NCBI GenBank assembly: GCA_963809205.1
Contig: CAWEIS010000006.1
Coordinates: forward strand, 56,702 to 120,701
Reading direction: 5' to 3'
Origin: DATLLN01 sp963809205
GTDB lineage: Bacteria; Actinomycetota; Thermoleophilia; Gaiellales; JAICJC01
Length of the DNA stretch: 64,000 nt
Notes under the pieces: generated by a model
Databases searched by the model: none
What the model saw: the letters and a program-made list of their open reading frames with translations, nothing else
What the model was told of the DNA's origin: nothing
Made by a program: the position numbers and the translations under genes
In this document: positions 33,896 through 43,235 of the stretch, piece by piece
Layout of the letters: the number at the start of each line of letters is the position of its first letter
Position numbering within the stretch: the stretch's first letter is position 1

Positions 33896-35437
33896 CGGCG
33901 CCGATCGTCGATCAGCGGGGGGCCCGGGAGCGGGCGCTTGAGGCGTTCGCCGGGATCCGGCAAGGATCGCCGCGGCACTGACGACGAGCGCCAGCGCGGC
34001 GAGCGCCATCCCGACGCGCATGCCGGTCGTGAACGCATCGCCGGCGACGTCCCCGAGGCGGGCGCCGAGCTTCGCGGTGACCTCCGCGACCTGCCCGCCG
34101 GCGACCGTCTGGCCGAGGTCGTCGGCCGAGCTGCCCGCTCGGTTGTTCCACGACCGCTCGGCGACGATGACGGCCGCCGAGCCGATCGCGGCGATGCCGA
34201 GCACCGTGCCCATCTGCCGGGCCGCGTTGACGATCCCCGCGGCCAGGCCCGAGCGCCCCGACTCGACCGCAGCCATCGCCATCGTCGCCAGACTCGGTGT
34301 GATCCCGGCGAATCCGGCTCCGAACAGCAGGTAGGGGAGGACGAAGGCGGCGTACGGCGTGTCCGGGCCGGTCAGCGCGATCGCTGCGATGGAGACCGCG
34401 GCGGCGATGCAGCCGGCGGCTGTCACCCGGGCGGCGCCCCACCGCTTGCCGGCTCGGCCGGCGAAGGGCGCCAGCACGCCGAAGGACACGCTGATCGGGA
34501 CGATGCTCAGCCCGGCGTTGAACGGGCTGTAGCCGCGGACGTTCTGGAAGAACAACGTCAGCATGTACAGCACGACGCCCAGCGAGGCGTACGCGCAGAC
34601 CGTCGCCACGACCACCGTCACCAGCCGCCGGTCGTGGAACAGGTCAAGCGGCACCATCGGCTCGGGCGAGCGCGCCTCCCACCAGATGAACGCGGCGGCC
34701 AGCACCGCGGCGACGGCCAGCATCGCCAGCGTTCTCGCCGACAGCCAGGCGTGGTTCGACGTGCCGATCAGTGCGATCGTCAAGACCAGCAGCGCGGCCG
34801 CCGCCAGCGCCGCCCCCAGCGGGTCGAGCCGCCGGGCCTTGGGGTCGCGCGACTCCTTGACGGCCAGCAGGGTGACCACTCCGCAGAGCACGCCCAGCGG
34901 AACGTTCACCCAGAACACGGCCGACCAGTCGAAGGTGTCGACCAGCAGCCCGCCGATCACCGGCCCGGCGCCGAAGCCGAGGCTGCCCACGGCGGCCCAG
35001 AGGCCGATGGCCCCGGGTGCCCGCGGCCCGGGAAACGCCGCGACCAGGATCGACAGTGTCAGCGGGCTCATCGCCGCCGCGCCGACCCCTTGCAGGCCGC
35101 GGAGCGCGATCAGCTCCGGGTCGTCGGGCGACAGCGCGCAGCCGAGCGAGCCGAGCGTGAACACCACGAGGCCGGCTAGGAAGATCCGGCGCCGGCCGTA
35201 GCGGTCCCCCAGCGCGCCGCCGACCAGGATCAGCGACGCCAGCGCCAGCGTGTATGCGTTGAGGATCCACTCGAGGTTGGAGGGTGGGACGTCGAGCTCG
35301 CTCTGGATCGACGGCAGAGCGACATTCACGATCGTCATGTCCAGCATGATCATCACCTGGGCAACGCACATCGCCGCAAGGGTGAGGCGCTCGGCCCCCC
35401 TTCCGGATCTTGTGCGTCCTTCAGGTGCGTGCATCAT
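33872..35437 (-). CDS. DHA2-type MFS multidrug efflux transporter (EmrB/QacA family)
   Basis: A 521-residue, 14-helix major facilitator transporter. MIMLDMTIVNVALPSIQSEL is the DHA2 motif D1, then GALGDRYGRRRIFLAGL (motif A), a GPVIGGLLVD (motif C) and four later helices. A Pro-rich tail follows. Such proteins export drugs or other lipophilic compounds with protons. ATG 35437/35434 lie within the divergent start region of the next gene, so a slightly later start is possible. No regulator adjoins it. Confidence 0.88.
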   Translation of the reverse strand: MMHAPEGRTRSGRGAERLTLAAMCVAQVMIMLDMTIVNVALPSIQSELDVPPSNLEWILNAYTLALASLILVGGALGDRYGRRRIFLAGLVVFTLGSLGCALSPDDPELIALRGLQGVGAAAMSPLTLSILVAAFPGPRAPGAIGLWAAVGSLGFGAGPVIGGLLVDTFDWSAVFWVNVPLGVLCGVVTLLAVKESRDPKARRLDPLGAALAAAALLVLTIALIGTSNHAWLSARTLAMLAVAAVLAAAFIWWEARSPEPMVPLDLFHDRRLVTVVVATVCAYASLGVVLYMLTLFFQNVRGYSPFNAGLSIVPISVSFGVLAPFAGRAGKRWGAARVTAAGCIAAAVSIAAIALTGPDTPYAAFVLPYLLFGAGFAGITPSLATMAMAAVESGRSGLAAGIVNAARQMGTVLGIAAIGSAAVIVAERSWNNRAGSSADDLGQTVAGGQVAEVTAKLGARLGDVAGDAFTTGMRVGMALAALALVVSAAAILAGSRRTPQAPAPGPPADRRSAPADPAPTP

Positions 35438-35444
35438 GGGAGTA

Positions 35445-36383
35445 ATGCGGCGGACCCCAGCCATAGCCGGAGCGGTGCTCGTATCTGTGCTGACTGTCGG
35501 CGGCGTCGCCTGGGCGAACGGCTCGAACGAGACCGGGTCGGCTCAGCAGAAACGCGACTGCCCGAAGACGCATCCCCACTCCGGATGGACGCATCATGGC
35601 ACCGCCGGCAAGGTGACGTCAGTGTCCGCGTCGTCAATCACGCTGGTCGGCCGCGACGGCAAGGCGCAGACGGTCAAGGTCGACGCCAAGACGAAGGTGT
35701 TCGCCGGGCGAGCGAAGGCCAAGCTGAGCGACGTCAAGTCGGGCTGGCTGGCGTTCGTCGAGACCGGCTCGAACGGCGTCGCCACGGCGATCCGAACGGT
35801 CGATCCGGCCCAGATCCGCGAGCACGCCGGCCATCCGTCGTTCGACCCGGCGCACGTCGCCGCCGGCAAGATCACCGCCGTCTCCGCCGCGTCGATCACG
35901 CTGGCCGGCCGTGACGGGAAGTCGCAGACCGTCGAGATCGATGCGAGGACCACAATCTACGCCGGCCATCAGCAGGCGACGGTGTCGTCGCTCAAGACCG
36001 GCTGGCTGGCGTTCGTCCAGAAGAACGACGCCGGCGTCGCCGTCTCGATCCGCGCGGCCGACCCAACCTCGATCGGGCGGCACTTCAACCACCACCGGTT
36101 CACGATGCCGCACAACGCAGCGGCGGGGAAGATCATCGCCGTCGCCGGATCGTCGATCACCCTGCAGTCGCGCGACGGTAAGACGACGACGGTCGCCGTC
36201 AACGGCTCGACCAAGGTGTTCACCCGCGACGGCGCGATCAAGCTGTCGGCGCTGAAGACGGGCTGGCTGGCCTTTGCGATTCGCGGTACGGACGGCCTCG
36301 CCGTCGTCATCCGGGCCGCCGACCCGGCGCAGCTCGGCGACCGCGGCGACCACGCGCCCGCCGCCTCCAACAGCTCCCTCTAG
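35445..36383 (+). CDS. Secreted protein with three DUF5666-like repeats
   Basis: A 312-residue exported protein. After MRRTPAIAGAVLVSVLTVG (signal peptide, cleavage near VAWA-NG) come three tandem repeats of about 85 residues. Each has the scheme (A)GKxxxVSxxSITLxGRDGKxQTVxVDxxTKVxAG ... LKTGWLAFV ... ADP. The repeats start near residues 50, 135 and 222. DUF5666 domains are small beta-barrels of unknown role. The gene lies in a divergent arrangement with the MFS gene, their start codons only a few bases apart. Confidence 0.75.
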   Translation: MRRTPAIAGAVLVSVLTVGGVAWANGSNETGSAQQKRDCPKTHPHSGWTHHGTAGKVTSVSASSITLVGRDGKAQTVKVDAKTKVFAGRAKAKLSDVKSGWLAFVETGSNGVATAIRTVDPAQIREHAGHPSFDPAHVAAGKITAVSAASITLAGRDGKSQTVEIDARTTIYAGHQQATVSSLKTGWLAFVQKNDAGVAVSIRAADPTSIGRHFNHHRFTMPHNAAAGKIIAVAGSSITLQSRDGKTTTVAVNGSTKVFTRDGAIKLSALKTGWLAFAIRGTDGLAVVIRAADPAQLGDRGDHAPAASNSSL

Positions 36384-36931
36384 CTGCGGTACTGGAGGTG
36401 GACGACGCCGCCGGCGAAGCGGCGCTCGGCCTGCAGCTCGAGCCCGAGCCGGAGACCGGCGGGCAGCGCCGGCGTGCCGCCGCCGACGATCACCGGGTTG
36501 AACAGCAGGTGGATCTCATCCACCAGCCCCGCGGCCAGCGCCGCCCCGGCGAGCTCCGGGCCGCCGATGCTGAGATCGCGCTGCGCCGACGCCTTCATCC
36601 GCCGCACCGCCTCGGGGTCGAGCTCCCGCTCGAGCCGCGTGCGGGCGGTGGACACGGTCCCCAGCGTCCGCGAGTAGACGACCTTGTCGGCGCCGCGCCA
36701 GATCGCCGCGAAGTCGCAGATCACGTCCGGCTCGCCTTCGACCTCCATCGTCTCCCAGGCGCTCAGCACCTCGTACATGCGGCGGCCGAGCAGCTGAGTG
36801 CCGACCGGCCGCGCGAGGTCGTTGACGAACCCGTGCACCTCCTCGTCGGGCGCCGACCACTCGAACCGCCCATCCTCGTCCGCCACGTACCCGTCGAGCG
36901 ACGTGATCGCCATGTAGATCAGGCGCCCCAT
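36380..36931 (-). CDS. Dihydrofolate reductase/RibD C-terminal family protein
   Basis: A 183-residue DHFR-fold protein of the stand-alone RibD_C type: GRLIYMAITSLDGYVADEDG at the start, LLGRRMYEVLSAWE, then KVVYSRTL, LSIGGPELAGAALAAGLVDEIHLL and PVIVGGGTPAL at the end. These motifs bind NADPH in RibD-like reductases. The family includes enzymes acting on pterins or other substrates, and the substrate here is unknown. ATG 36931; its end meets the convergent secreted protein gene. Confidence 0.85.
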   Translation of the reverse strand: MGRLIYMAITSLDGYVADEDGRFEWSAPDEEVHGFVNDLARPVGTQLLGRRMYEVLSAWETMEVEGEPDVICDFAAIWRGADKVVYSRTLGTVSTARTRLERELDPEAVRRMKASAQRDLSIGGPELAGAALAAGLVDEIHLLFNPVIVGGGTPALPAGLRLGLELQAERRFAGGVVHLQYRS

Positions 36932-36941
36932 GGGGCGCAGC

Positions 36942-37969
36942 CTAGACCGCCGGGAACAGGCAGATGTTCGCGCCGGCCTGGGTCGTGTCCGACCAGGGGC
37001 CGACGTTCCCCGCAGCGTCGACGGCGGCGAACCGGATGCGAATGCTGAGCATGACATCGGCGTAGGAGAGGTGGACGACCGACCCGATGCCGTTCAGTGC
37101 CAGCGGGTTCTCGTTGAACCGGTTCAGCTTCGATACATAGTGGTCGACCCCGGACCCGGGTCGGTTGCCGCCAGCGCCGTGAACGTCACCTGCTGCGTCT
37201 CCTGATAGAGGCGGCTCGGATCGCCGCCGTCGCCTCCCGTGACGCCCGCCGGAGCGCTCGGCGCGGTGCGGTCGATCCGCACGGTCAGGGGCTGCGACCA
37301 CTCCGAGCAGTTGCCGGCCTGGTCACAGGTGCGGGCGCGGACGAGGGTCTCGCCCTCCTCGGTCACGTCGACCTGGTTGCCGGATCCGGGCGCGTCCCAG
37401 CTCGCGCCGCCATCCAGGCTGCGCTGGTGCTCGACGGCCCCGCTGCCGGCGATCGAGAGCTGCACGGCCGCGGCGTTCGTCCACCCGTCGGGCGCGCCTG
37501 ACACCGTCGGCACGCCCGGCGTCGTGCGGTCAAGCCGGACGACTGCGCTGCTCGACCACGGCGAGGCGTTGCCCGCCCGGTCGACGGCTGCGAACTGCAC
37601 CAGAGTCTCGCCCTCGGCGGTCACCGTGACGTCGGCCGCCGGCCCGGCTGACCAGGTCGTGCCGCCGTCGGTCGAGATCCGCGAGCGGTACGACGCGACC
37701 CCTGACGCCGGGGCGGGGTCGAGCGCGCCGCCGTGCGTCACGGTGCTCGCGGGCAGCGCCGTCCACTCCGCCGCCCAGCGGCGGCGGCGCCAAGGGCGCG
37801 ACCGTGTCCACGCGCCCAGGCTCGCCGTGCGGGTGGCGGTCACGGCGGCGGGCGCCGACGTGAACCGCACCGTCGGCCGGGTGGCGCCGTGCGCCGTGTG
37901 GACGACAAGGAACAGGATGACCGGCGCGAGCAGGGTCGCCAGCGCCAAGAGCCGTGGGGAGGAGGTCAT
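36942..37969 (-). pseudogene. Secreted Ig-like/OmpL47-type repeat protein, frameshifted
   Basis: From ATG 37969: signal peptide (LLALATLLAPVILFLVVHTAHG-A), then repeats of about 90 residues with the theme LDRTTPGVPTVSG, WTNAAAVQLSI, SLDGGASWDA, GETLVRARTCDQAGNCSEWS. These are Ig-like modules of bacterial surface proteins. The last repeat (SGVDHYVSK..., ending QAGANICLFPAV at 36942) sits in another frame from about 37155. A second, compensated shift around 37785-37835 hides VDTVAPLAPPPLGG in the first repeat. All breaks fall in GC runs, so indel errors are likely. Function: probably surface binding. Confidence 0.6.
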
Positions 37970-38079
37970 GGAGGTGCCTTCCGGGTGTGGAGCGAGTCGC
38001 TCGCATGCTGGGCGACGACCCGGCCGGGGACCTGACGCATTTCGAGGACGCGGGCGTCACACCCGTGGGGGACGAGGGT

Positions 38080-38952
38080 TCAGGTGCGCTCGCGGTGCGC
38101 GCGCAGCGTCCCGCCGCCCGCGCCGCCGGCGACGTGCTCCGGCGTCGAGCGTTCGATCGCATCCCAGCCGCATTCGGCGTAGCGGATCTGCTCCTCCCGC
38201 GCGTATCCACCGCGGACGCCGAACAGCCGCTTGGCCCAGAGCAGGTAGGCGAGCACCGCCAGGTTGATCGTGATCGCCACGACCTTGAACGGCGACACCC
38301 GCTGGATCAGCTCCGAGATCTCGTATGGCAGGAACGCCGCCGTCGCGACGAACGTCAGGTACTCCGCCCAGCGCTTCATCAGCCACAGGCCGACCGCCTC
38401 GACGCCCTCGACCAGCGCGTAGATACCCAGGCCGCCGGCGATCAGGTAGAGCGTGCGCGGGCTGGCGTTGAGGGCGCTGTCGATCTCGCCGAGCAGGCCG
38501 TGGTGCTCGGGGAGCGGGCCGCGGCTCACGCCCTCGATGCCGCGCATCGCGGTCTCGTAGATGTCACGGAGGTGCTTCTGGTCGTTGGCGAAGAAGACAA
38601 CGGCACCGGCGAGGAGCGTCAACACGATGAAGTGCACGGCGCGGTCGATCGCGATCAGCCGCAGAACGATCAGGTCGCGCATCGCCCGTCCCCGCAGCGG
38701 CAGGGTGATGTCGTCGCGCACGGGCATCCGCTCGTGCGCCGGTGCGACCGGCGGAGGCAGCGGGATCCACCCGTCGCACCGCAGGCAGCGGTGCCAGCGC
38801 ACACCGTCGTCCTCGCGGACGATCGCCGCATCCTCGTCGCCCACGTGGGCGACGTCCGTACCGACCAGCAGGTGGCCGCGGAAGCCGCAGGCCAACAGCT
38901 CCCAGTGGAACTGCGGCAGGTAGCGAGACGGGTAGTAGATCGGCGACGCCAT
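38080..38952 (-). CDS. DUF2127 family membrane protein
   Basis: A 290-residue protein. The N-terminal 95 residues contain a CLRCDG motif (WHRCLRCDGWIPLP), perhaps a small metal site. The rest is four hydrophobic helices with IAIDRAVHFIVLTLLAGAVVFF, YLIAGGLGIYALVEGVEAVGLWL and FLPYEISELIQRVSPFKVVAITINLAVLAYLLW, the DUF2127 pattern. Role unknown. Divergent from the antiporter gene. Confidence 0.8.
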   Translation of the reverse strand: MASPIYYPSRYLPQFHWELLACGFRGHLLVGTDVAHVGDEDAAIVREDDGVRWHRCLRCDGWIPLPPPVAPAHERMPVRDDITLPLRGRAMRDLIVLRLIAIDRAVHFIVLTLLAGAVVFFANDQKHLRDIYETAMRGIEGVSRGPLPEHHGLLGEIDSALNASPRTLYLIAGGLGIYALVEGVEAVGLWLMKRWAEYLTFVATAAFLPYEISELIQRVSPFKVVAITINLAVLAYLLWAKRLFGVRGGYAREEQIRYAECGWDAIERSTPEHVAGGAGGGTLRAHRERT

Positions 38953-38986
38953 CTGCGTCGGGAGTATGCCGCGGGGACCTCACGGT

Positions 38987-40744
38987 ATGGTGGCGCCGTT
39001 GTCGTCGAACGACGTCCTTCTCGGCCTCGGCCTGGTGCTGGCGCTGGCGGTCGGCTCCCAGCTGGTGGGGCTGTGGCTGTCGCTGCCCGCGATCGTGGTG
39101 CTGCTGCCCGCCGGCTTCCTGGCGGGCGCCGCGACGAACGACGTCCACCCGCAGGAGCTGCTGGGCGCGCTGTACCAGCCGTTCGTGTCGCTGGCCGTCG
39201 GGATCGTGTTGTTCGAGGCGGGGCTGCGCCTGTCGTTCGACGAGATCGCGCCTCGCGTCCGCGGGCTGGTCGTCCGGCTGATCGTGGTGGGCGTCGCCGT
39301 GACGCTGGCGATCGTCGCGCTGACGGCGGGCGTGCTGTTCGACGGCATGGACACCGGTGTGGCCGTGCTGATCGGAGCGATCCTGGTGGTCTCCGGGCCG
39401 ACGGTGGTGCTGCCGCTGCTCGGATTCATCCGCCCGGCGCGCGAGGTGCGCACGCTGCTCAAGTGGGAGGGCGTCCTGGTCGACCCGGTGGGCGCGGTGA
39501 TCGGCGTGCTGGTGTTCCAGGGCGTGCAGTCGGGCCAGTCCGGGGGCGACCGCTGGCGGCCCGGGGAGTTCCTGGTGAGCATCGGTGTCGGCGCGGCGAT
39601 CGGCGTGATCGGCGCGGCGGTGCTGCTGGTGCTGCTGCGCCAGGTGCAGCGGGAGGCACCGGGGATGGTGGTGTCGGTGACGCTGGCTGCCGTCGTCGGC
39701 GCGGTGGTCGCCGCCGACCTGCTGCGTGACGACTCGGGCTTTGTCGCCGCCACGCTGATGGGTGTTGCGTTGGGCAACCAGCGGTTTCTTGGCGCCGCGC
39801 GGCGGGTCGACGTGTCTGCCGCGCTGGGCTTTCACGAGGCGCTCGTGCAGCTGCTGATCGGCGTGCTGTTCGTGCTGATCGCGGCGTCCGTGTCACCGGA
39901 CGACGTCCGCCACGTCCTGGCGCGAACGCTGGTGCTGGTCGCCGTGATGGTGCTGGTGGTGCGGCCGGTGGTCGTCGCCCTCGCGATGTGGCGGTCGCAC
40001 TTCGAGCTGCGCGAGCGTGCGTTCGTCGCCTGGATGGCGCCGCGCGGCATCGTCGCCGGCGCGACGGCGTCCGCGTTCGGCCTCCAGCTGGAACAGCAGC
40101 GGATCCCCGGCGCCGACCAGGTGCTGCCGATCGTGTTCGTGGTGATCTTCGCGACCGTCGTGCTGTACGGGCTGACGGCGCCGCTGCTCGCCCGGGCGCT
40201 GGGCGTGGCCGGGCAGGACCGAGGGCTGGTGCTGGTCGTGGGCGGCGACGCGTGGGCGCGGCAGCTGGCCTCGGCGATCAGGGAAGCCGGTGCCGACGTG
40301 CAGATGTGGATCGGAGCGGCCGCCGACCGTGACGCAGCCCGGGCCGCGGGGCTCGAGGCCGACCGGGGAAGCATGCTGCTGGACGCCGTCAGCCGCGAGG
40401 CCGAGCTGGAAGAGGTAACCGATGCGCTGCTGGTGACCCGCAGCGACGACTTCAACGCGCTGGCCGCAGCAGAGCTGCGCACGGTGCTCGGGCACGGCCA
40501 CGTGCTGCGGGTGGCGCCCGATCCCGAGGCCGCCGACCTGTTCCTCCCGGAGACCGACGCCGCAGTCATCGGCACCGCCGAGACGACGTCCGAGGTGCTG
40601 CGCGGGCGCGTCGCCGCGGGCGGTGCGATCGTCCTCGCCGGCGAGGCGCAGAGCGCCGACGTGCCGCTGCTCAGCGTGTCGGAGGACGGCCGGGTGTCCC
40701 CGGGCGCGTCGGCCGGGGCGGCGACTGTTGTCCTGCGCGGTTGA
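38987..40744 (+). CDS. CPA-type Na+/H+ antiporter with C-terminal TrkA-N-like domain
   Basis: A 585-residue cation:proton antiporter. About 12 helices carry the typical GIVLFEAGLRLSFDEI, SGPTVVLPLLGFIRP, KWEGVLVDPVGAVIGVLVF (paired Asp region) and RAFVAWMAPRGIVAGATASAF. After residue about 405 a Rossmann-like nucleotide-binding domain follows (LVLVVGGDAWARQLASAIREAGADVQMW), as in KefB/TrkA-regulated transporters, so activity may respond to NAD(H) or another nucleotide. ATG 38987 is preferred over 38966 because the longer start adds only seven poor residues. Confidence 0.87.
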   Translation: MVAPLSSNDVLLGLGLVLALAVGSQLVGLWLSLPAIVVLLPAGFLAGAATNDVHPQELLGALYQPFVSLAVGIVLFEAGLRLSFDEIAPRVRGLVVRLIVVGVAVTLAIVALTAGVLFDGMDTGVAVLIGAILVVSGPTVVLPLLGFIRPAREVRTLLKWEGVLVDPVGAVIGVLVFQGVQSGQSGGDRWRPGEFLVSIGVGAAIGVIGAAVLLVLLRQVQREAPGMVVSVTLAAVVGAVVAADLLRDDSGFVAATLMGVALGNQRFLGAARRVDVSAALGFHEALVQLLIGVLFVLIAASVSPDDVRHVLARTLVLVAVMVLVVRPVVVALAMWRSHFELRERAFVAWMAPRGIVAGATASAFGLQLEQQRIPGADQVLPIVFVVIFATVVLYGLTAPLLARALGVAGQDRGLVLVVGGDAWARQLASAIREAGADVQMWIGAAADRDAARAAGLEADRGSMLLDAVSREAELEEVTDALLVTRSDDFNALAAAELRTVLGHGHVLRVAPDPEAADLFLPETDAAVIGTAETTSEVLRGRVAAGGAIVLAGEAQSADVPLLSVSEDGRVSPGASAGAATVVLRG

Positions 40745-40839
40745 GCTCGGGGTCGGCATGTGTGCGTCTGGTAACACTCGTTGCTTGAGCGGTCCGGCCG
40801 GGCTAGGGTCGGACCGTACGCCGACCTTCAGGAGGGGAC

Positions 40840-42069
40840 ATGACCATCTCGTCACACGAGTCCGACCTCGCGGCCGGTGCGGGCACCGCGATCCGCCCGT
40901 TCCGCGTCGAGTTCCCGGAGGACGCCATCGCCGACTTGCGCCGCCGGATCGCGGCCACCAGGTGGCCCGAGCGGGAGACGGTCGCCGACGACTCGCAGGG
41001 TGTGCCCTTGGAGACGATGCAGGATCTGTTGCACTACTGGGGGACGGAGTACGACTGGAGCGCATGCGAGGCCAGGCTGAACGCGCTGCCGAACTTCGTG
41101 ACCGAGATCGACGGCCTGGACATCCATTTCCTGCACATCCGCTCTGCCCACGAGGACGCGCTGCCGCTGATCGTGACCCACGGGTGGCCGGGCTCCGTGG
41201 TCGAGCAGCTGAAGATCATCGAGCCGTTGACCAATCCGACGGCGCACGGCGCGAGTGCGTCTGACGCGTTCGATCTGGTGATCCCGTCGCTGCCGGGACA
41301 CGGGTTCTCGGCCAAGCCGACGGCCACCGGGTGGGATCCCGACCGCACCGCGCGTGCCTGGGTGACGCTGATGAAGCGCCTCGGATACACGCGGTTCGTG
41401 GCGCAGGGCGGCGATTGGGGCGCGGCGGTCACGCAGATGATGGGGATCCAGGGCGCTTCCGAGCTGGCCGGCATCCACTCCAACATGCCGGGCACCGCTC
41501 CTGCCGACATCCACGCGGCGATCCTGCGCGGCGACCCACCGCCGGCCGATCTCGCCGGTGACGAGCGGCGTGCGTACGATCAGCTGATCGCCTTCTATGC
41601 GAAGCACGTGGCGTACGCCCAGATCATGTCGACGCGCCCGCAGACGCTGTACGGGATGGCGGACTCGCCTGTCGATTTGGCGGCGTTTGCCATCGACCAC
41701 GGCGACGGCACCGGCCAGCCGGGTCTGATTGCGAAGGTCGTTCGGGGAGAGTTGCCGGGCGATCTGACGCGCGATGACGTGCTCGACAACATCACGCTCT
41801 ATTGGCTGACGAACACCGGAGTCTCGGCGGCTCGGTACTACTGGGAGAACAAGGCGGCGTTCTTCGACGCCAAGCCGATCACCATCCCGTACGCCATCAG
41901 CGTCTTCCCCGACGAGCTGTACCAGGCGCCCCGGAGCTGGGCAGAGCAGGCCTATCCGGACAATCTCCTCTATTTCAACGAGCTCGACCGGGGCGGCCAT
42001 TTCGCCGCCTGGGAGCAGCCGCAGCTGTTCTCCGAGGAGATGCGGGCCGCCTTCCGGTCGCTGCGGTGA
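40840..42069 (+). CDS. Epoxide hydrolase (EHN-type alpha/beta hydrolase)
   Basis: A 409-residue epoxide hydrolase of the microsomal/EHN type. An N-terminal EHN segment (FRVEFPEDAIADLRRRIAATRWPE) is followed by the oxyanion HGWPGS, the nucleophile Asp in AQGGDWGAAVTQMM, cap-domain Tyr region, and the catalytic His in ELDRGGHFAAWEQP. It hydrates epoxides to diols through an ester intermediate. AGGAGGGG (40829-40836) precedes ATG 40840. It is coupled by a four-base overlap to the thioredoxin-like gene. Confidence 0.9.
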   Translation: MTISSHESDLAAGAGTAIRPFRVEFPEDAIADLRRRIAATRWPERETVADDSQGVPLETMQDLLHYWGTEYDWSACEARLNALPNFVTEIDGLDIHFLHIRSAHEDALPLIVTHGWPGSVVEQLKIIEPLTNPTAHGASASDAFDLVIPSLPGHGFSAKPTATGWDPDRTARAWVTLMKRLGYTRFVAQGGDWGAAVTQMMGIQGASELAGIHSNMPGTAPADIHAAILRGDPPPADLAGDERRAYDQLIAFYAKHVAYAQIMSTRPQTLYGMADSPVDLAAFAIDHGDGTGQPGLIAKVVRGELPGDLTRDDVLDNITLYWLTNTGVSAARYYWENKAAFFDAKPITIPYAISVFPDELYQAPRSWAEQAYPDNLLYFNELDRGGHFAAWEQPQLFSEEMRAAFRSLR

Positions 42070-43022
42070 GCACGTCCGGGCAGGACGCTGCAGCCCTGGC
42101 GGTGGAAGGCCGCCTGCCCGGCTTCGACGGCGCGACGGGGTGGCTGAACTCGGATCCGTTGACCGCTGCCGATCTCCGTGGCCGGGTCGTCCTGGTGGAC
42201 TTCTGGACGCTGACGTGCATCAACTGGCTGCGGACGCTCGGCTACGTGCGAGCGTGGGCGGAGCGGTACCGAGATCACGGCCTCGTCGTCGTGGGCGTCC
42301 ACACGCCGGAGTTCCCCTTCGAGGGCGACGTCGAGAACGTCCGCCGCGCCGTGACCTCGCTGCGCGTTCCGTACCCGGTGGCGATCGACAGCGGGTACGC
42401 GGTTTGGCGGGCGTTCGCCAACCACTACTGGCCCGCCGTTTACATCGCCGACGTGGAGGGCCGGATCCGGTTTCACCATTTCGGCGAGGGTGCGTTCCGC
42501 GAATGCGAGCAGGTGATCCAGCGCCTGCTGGGGGAGGGGGGCCACAGCGCAGGCGCCGGCGACCTCGTCTCCATCTCGCCCGTCGGCGTCGAGGCGCAGG
42601 CGGACTGGACGACCCTGGAGTCGCCCGAGACCTATTTGGGCTCGGAGCAGGGCCGAAACCTTGCCGATTCGAGCGGAACGCTGCCTCTCAACCACTGGGC
42701 GCTCGTTGGGGACTGGACGATCGAGCAGCGTGCGAGCGTGCTGAACGCGCCGGACGGCCGGATCGCGTTCCGGTTCCATGCCCGCGACGTCAACCTGGTG
42801 ATGCGCTCACGGGAGGGGGCGCCGGTGCCGTTCCGCGTTCTGATCGATGGGAAGGCGCCCGGGGCCGCGAACGGCGTCGATGTCGATAGCGAAGGCAACG
42901 GCGTGCTTGCGGAGCCGCGGCTGTACCAGCTGACGCGGGAACCGGGCGAGATCGCCGACCGCACGTTCGAGATCGCATTCGACGCCGCGGGGGTCGAGGC
43001 GTACGTATTCACGTTCGGGTAG
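42066..43022 (+). CDS. Thioredoxin-like protein with DipZ-type C-terminal domain
   Basis: A 318-residue protein. An N-terminal TlpA/redoxin-like domain (LRGRVVLVDFWTLTCINWLRTLGYVRAWAERY, VVVGVHTPEFPFE) is followed by a beta-rich C-terminal half like that of DipZ (GTLPLNHWALVGDWTIEQ, FRFHARDVNLVM). The usual CxxC is TCINW, so only one Cys remains. It therefore cannot act as a standard dithiol oxidoreductase. No signal peptide seen. GTG 42066 overlaps the epoxide hydrolase stop. Function unknown; perhaps thiol peroxide sensing or binding. Confidence 0.7.
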   Translation: MSTSGQDAAALAVEGRLPGFDGATGWLNSDPLTAADLRGRVVLVDFWTLTCINWLRTLGYVRAWAERYRDHGLVVVGVHTPEFPFEGDVENVRRAVTSLRVPYPVAIDSGYAVWRAFANHYWPAVYIADVEGRIRFHHFGEGAFRECEQVIQRLLGEGGHSAGAGDLVSISPVGVEAQADWTTLESPETYLGSEQGRNLADSSGTLPLNHWALVGDWTIEQRASVLNAPDGRIAFRFHARDVNLVMRSREGAPVPFRVLIDGKAPGAANGVDVDSEGNGVLAEPRLYQLTREPGEIADRTFEIAFDAAGVEAYVFTFG

Positions 43023-43067
43023 CGCAGGGGATCGATCCATGCATCTCAGGTAGGCTCCGAGCCACCG

Positions 43068-43140
43068 GCGGACGTAGCTCAGTTGGTAGAGCGTCGGCTT
43101 CCCAAGCCGAAGGTCGCGGGTTCGAGACCCGTCGTCCGCT
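43068..43140 (+). tRNA. tRNA-Gly(CCC)
   Basis: A 73-base tRNA: acceptor GCGGACG/CGTCCGC with discriminator T, canonical D-arm GCTCAGTTGGTAGAGC, anticodon loop TTCCCAA (CCC), T-loop TTCGAGA. Fully standard, unlike several tRNAs in the array at 45.5-49.4 kb. CCA not encoded. Confidence 0.95.
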
Positions 43141-43235
43141 TGCCGTCACCGCGGGCAAGTGACGTTCGGTGCACGCTGATGAGCACCGGATTGGCTCGCT
43201 CAATCCGCGGCGGGATTCGTGGTCGTACACGTGGT

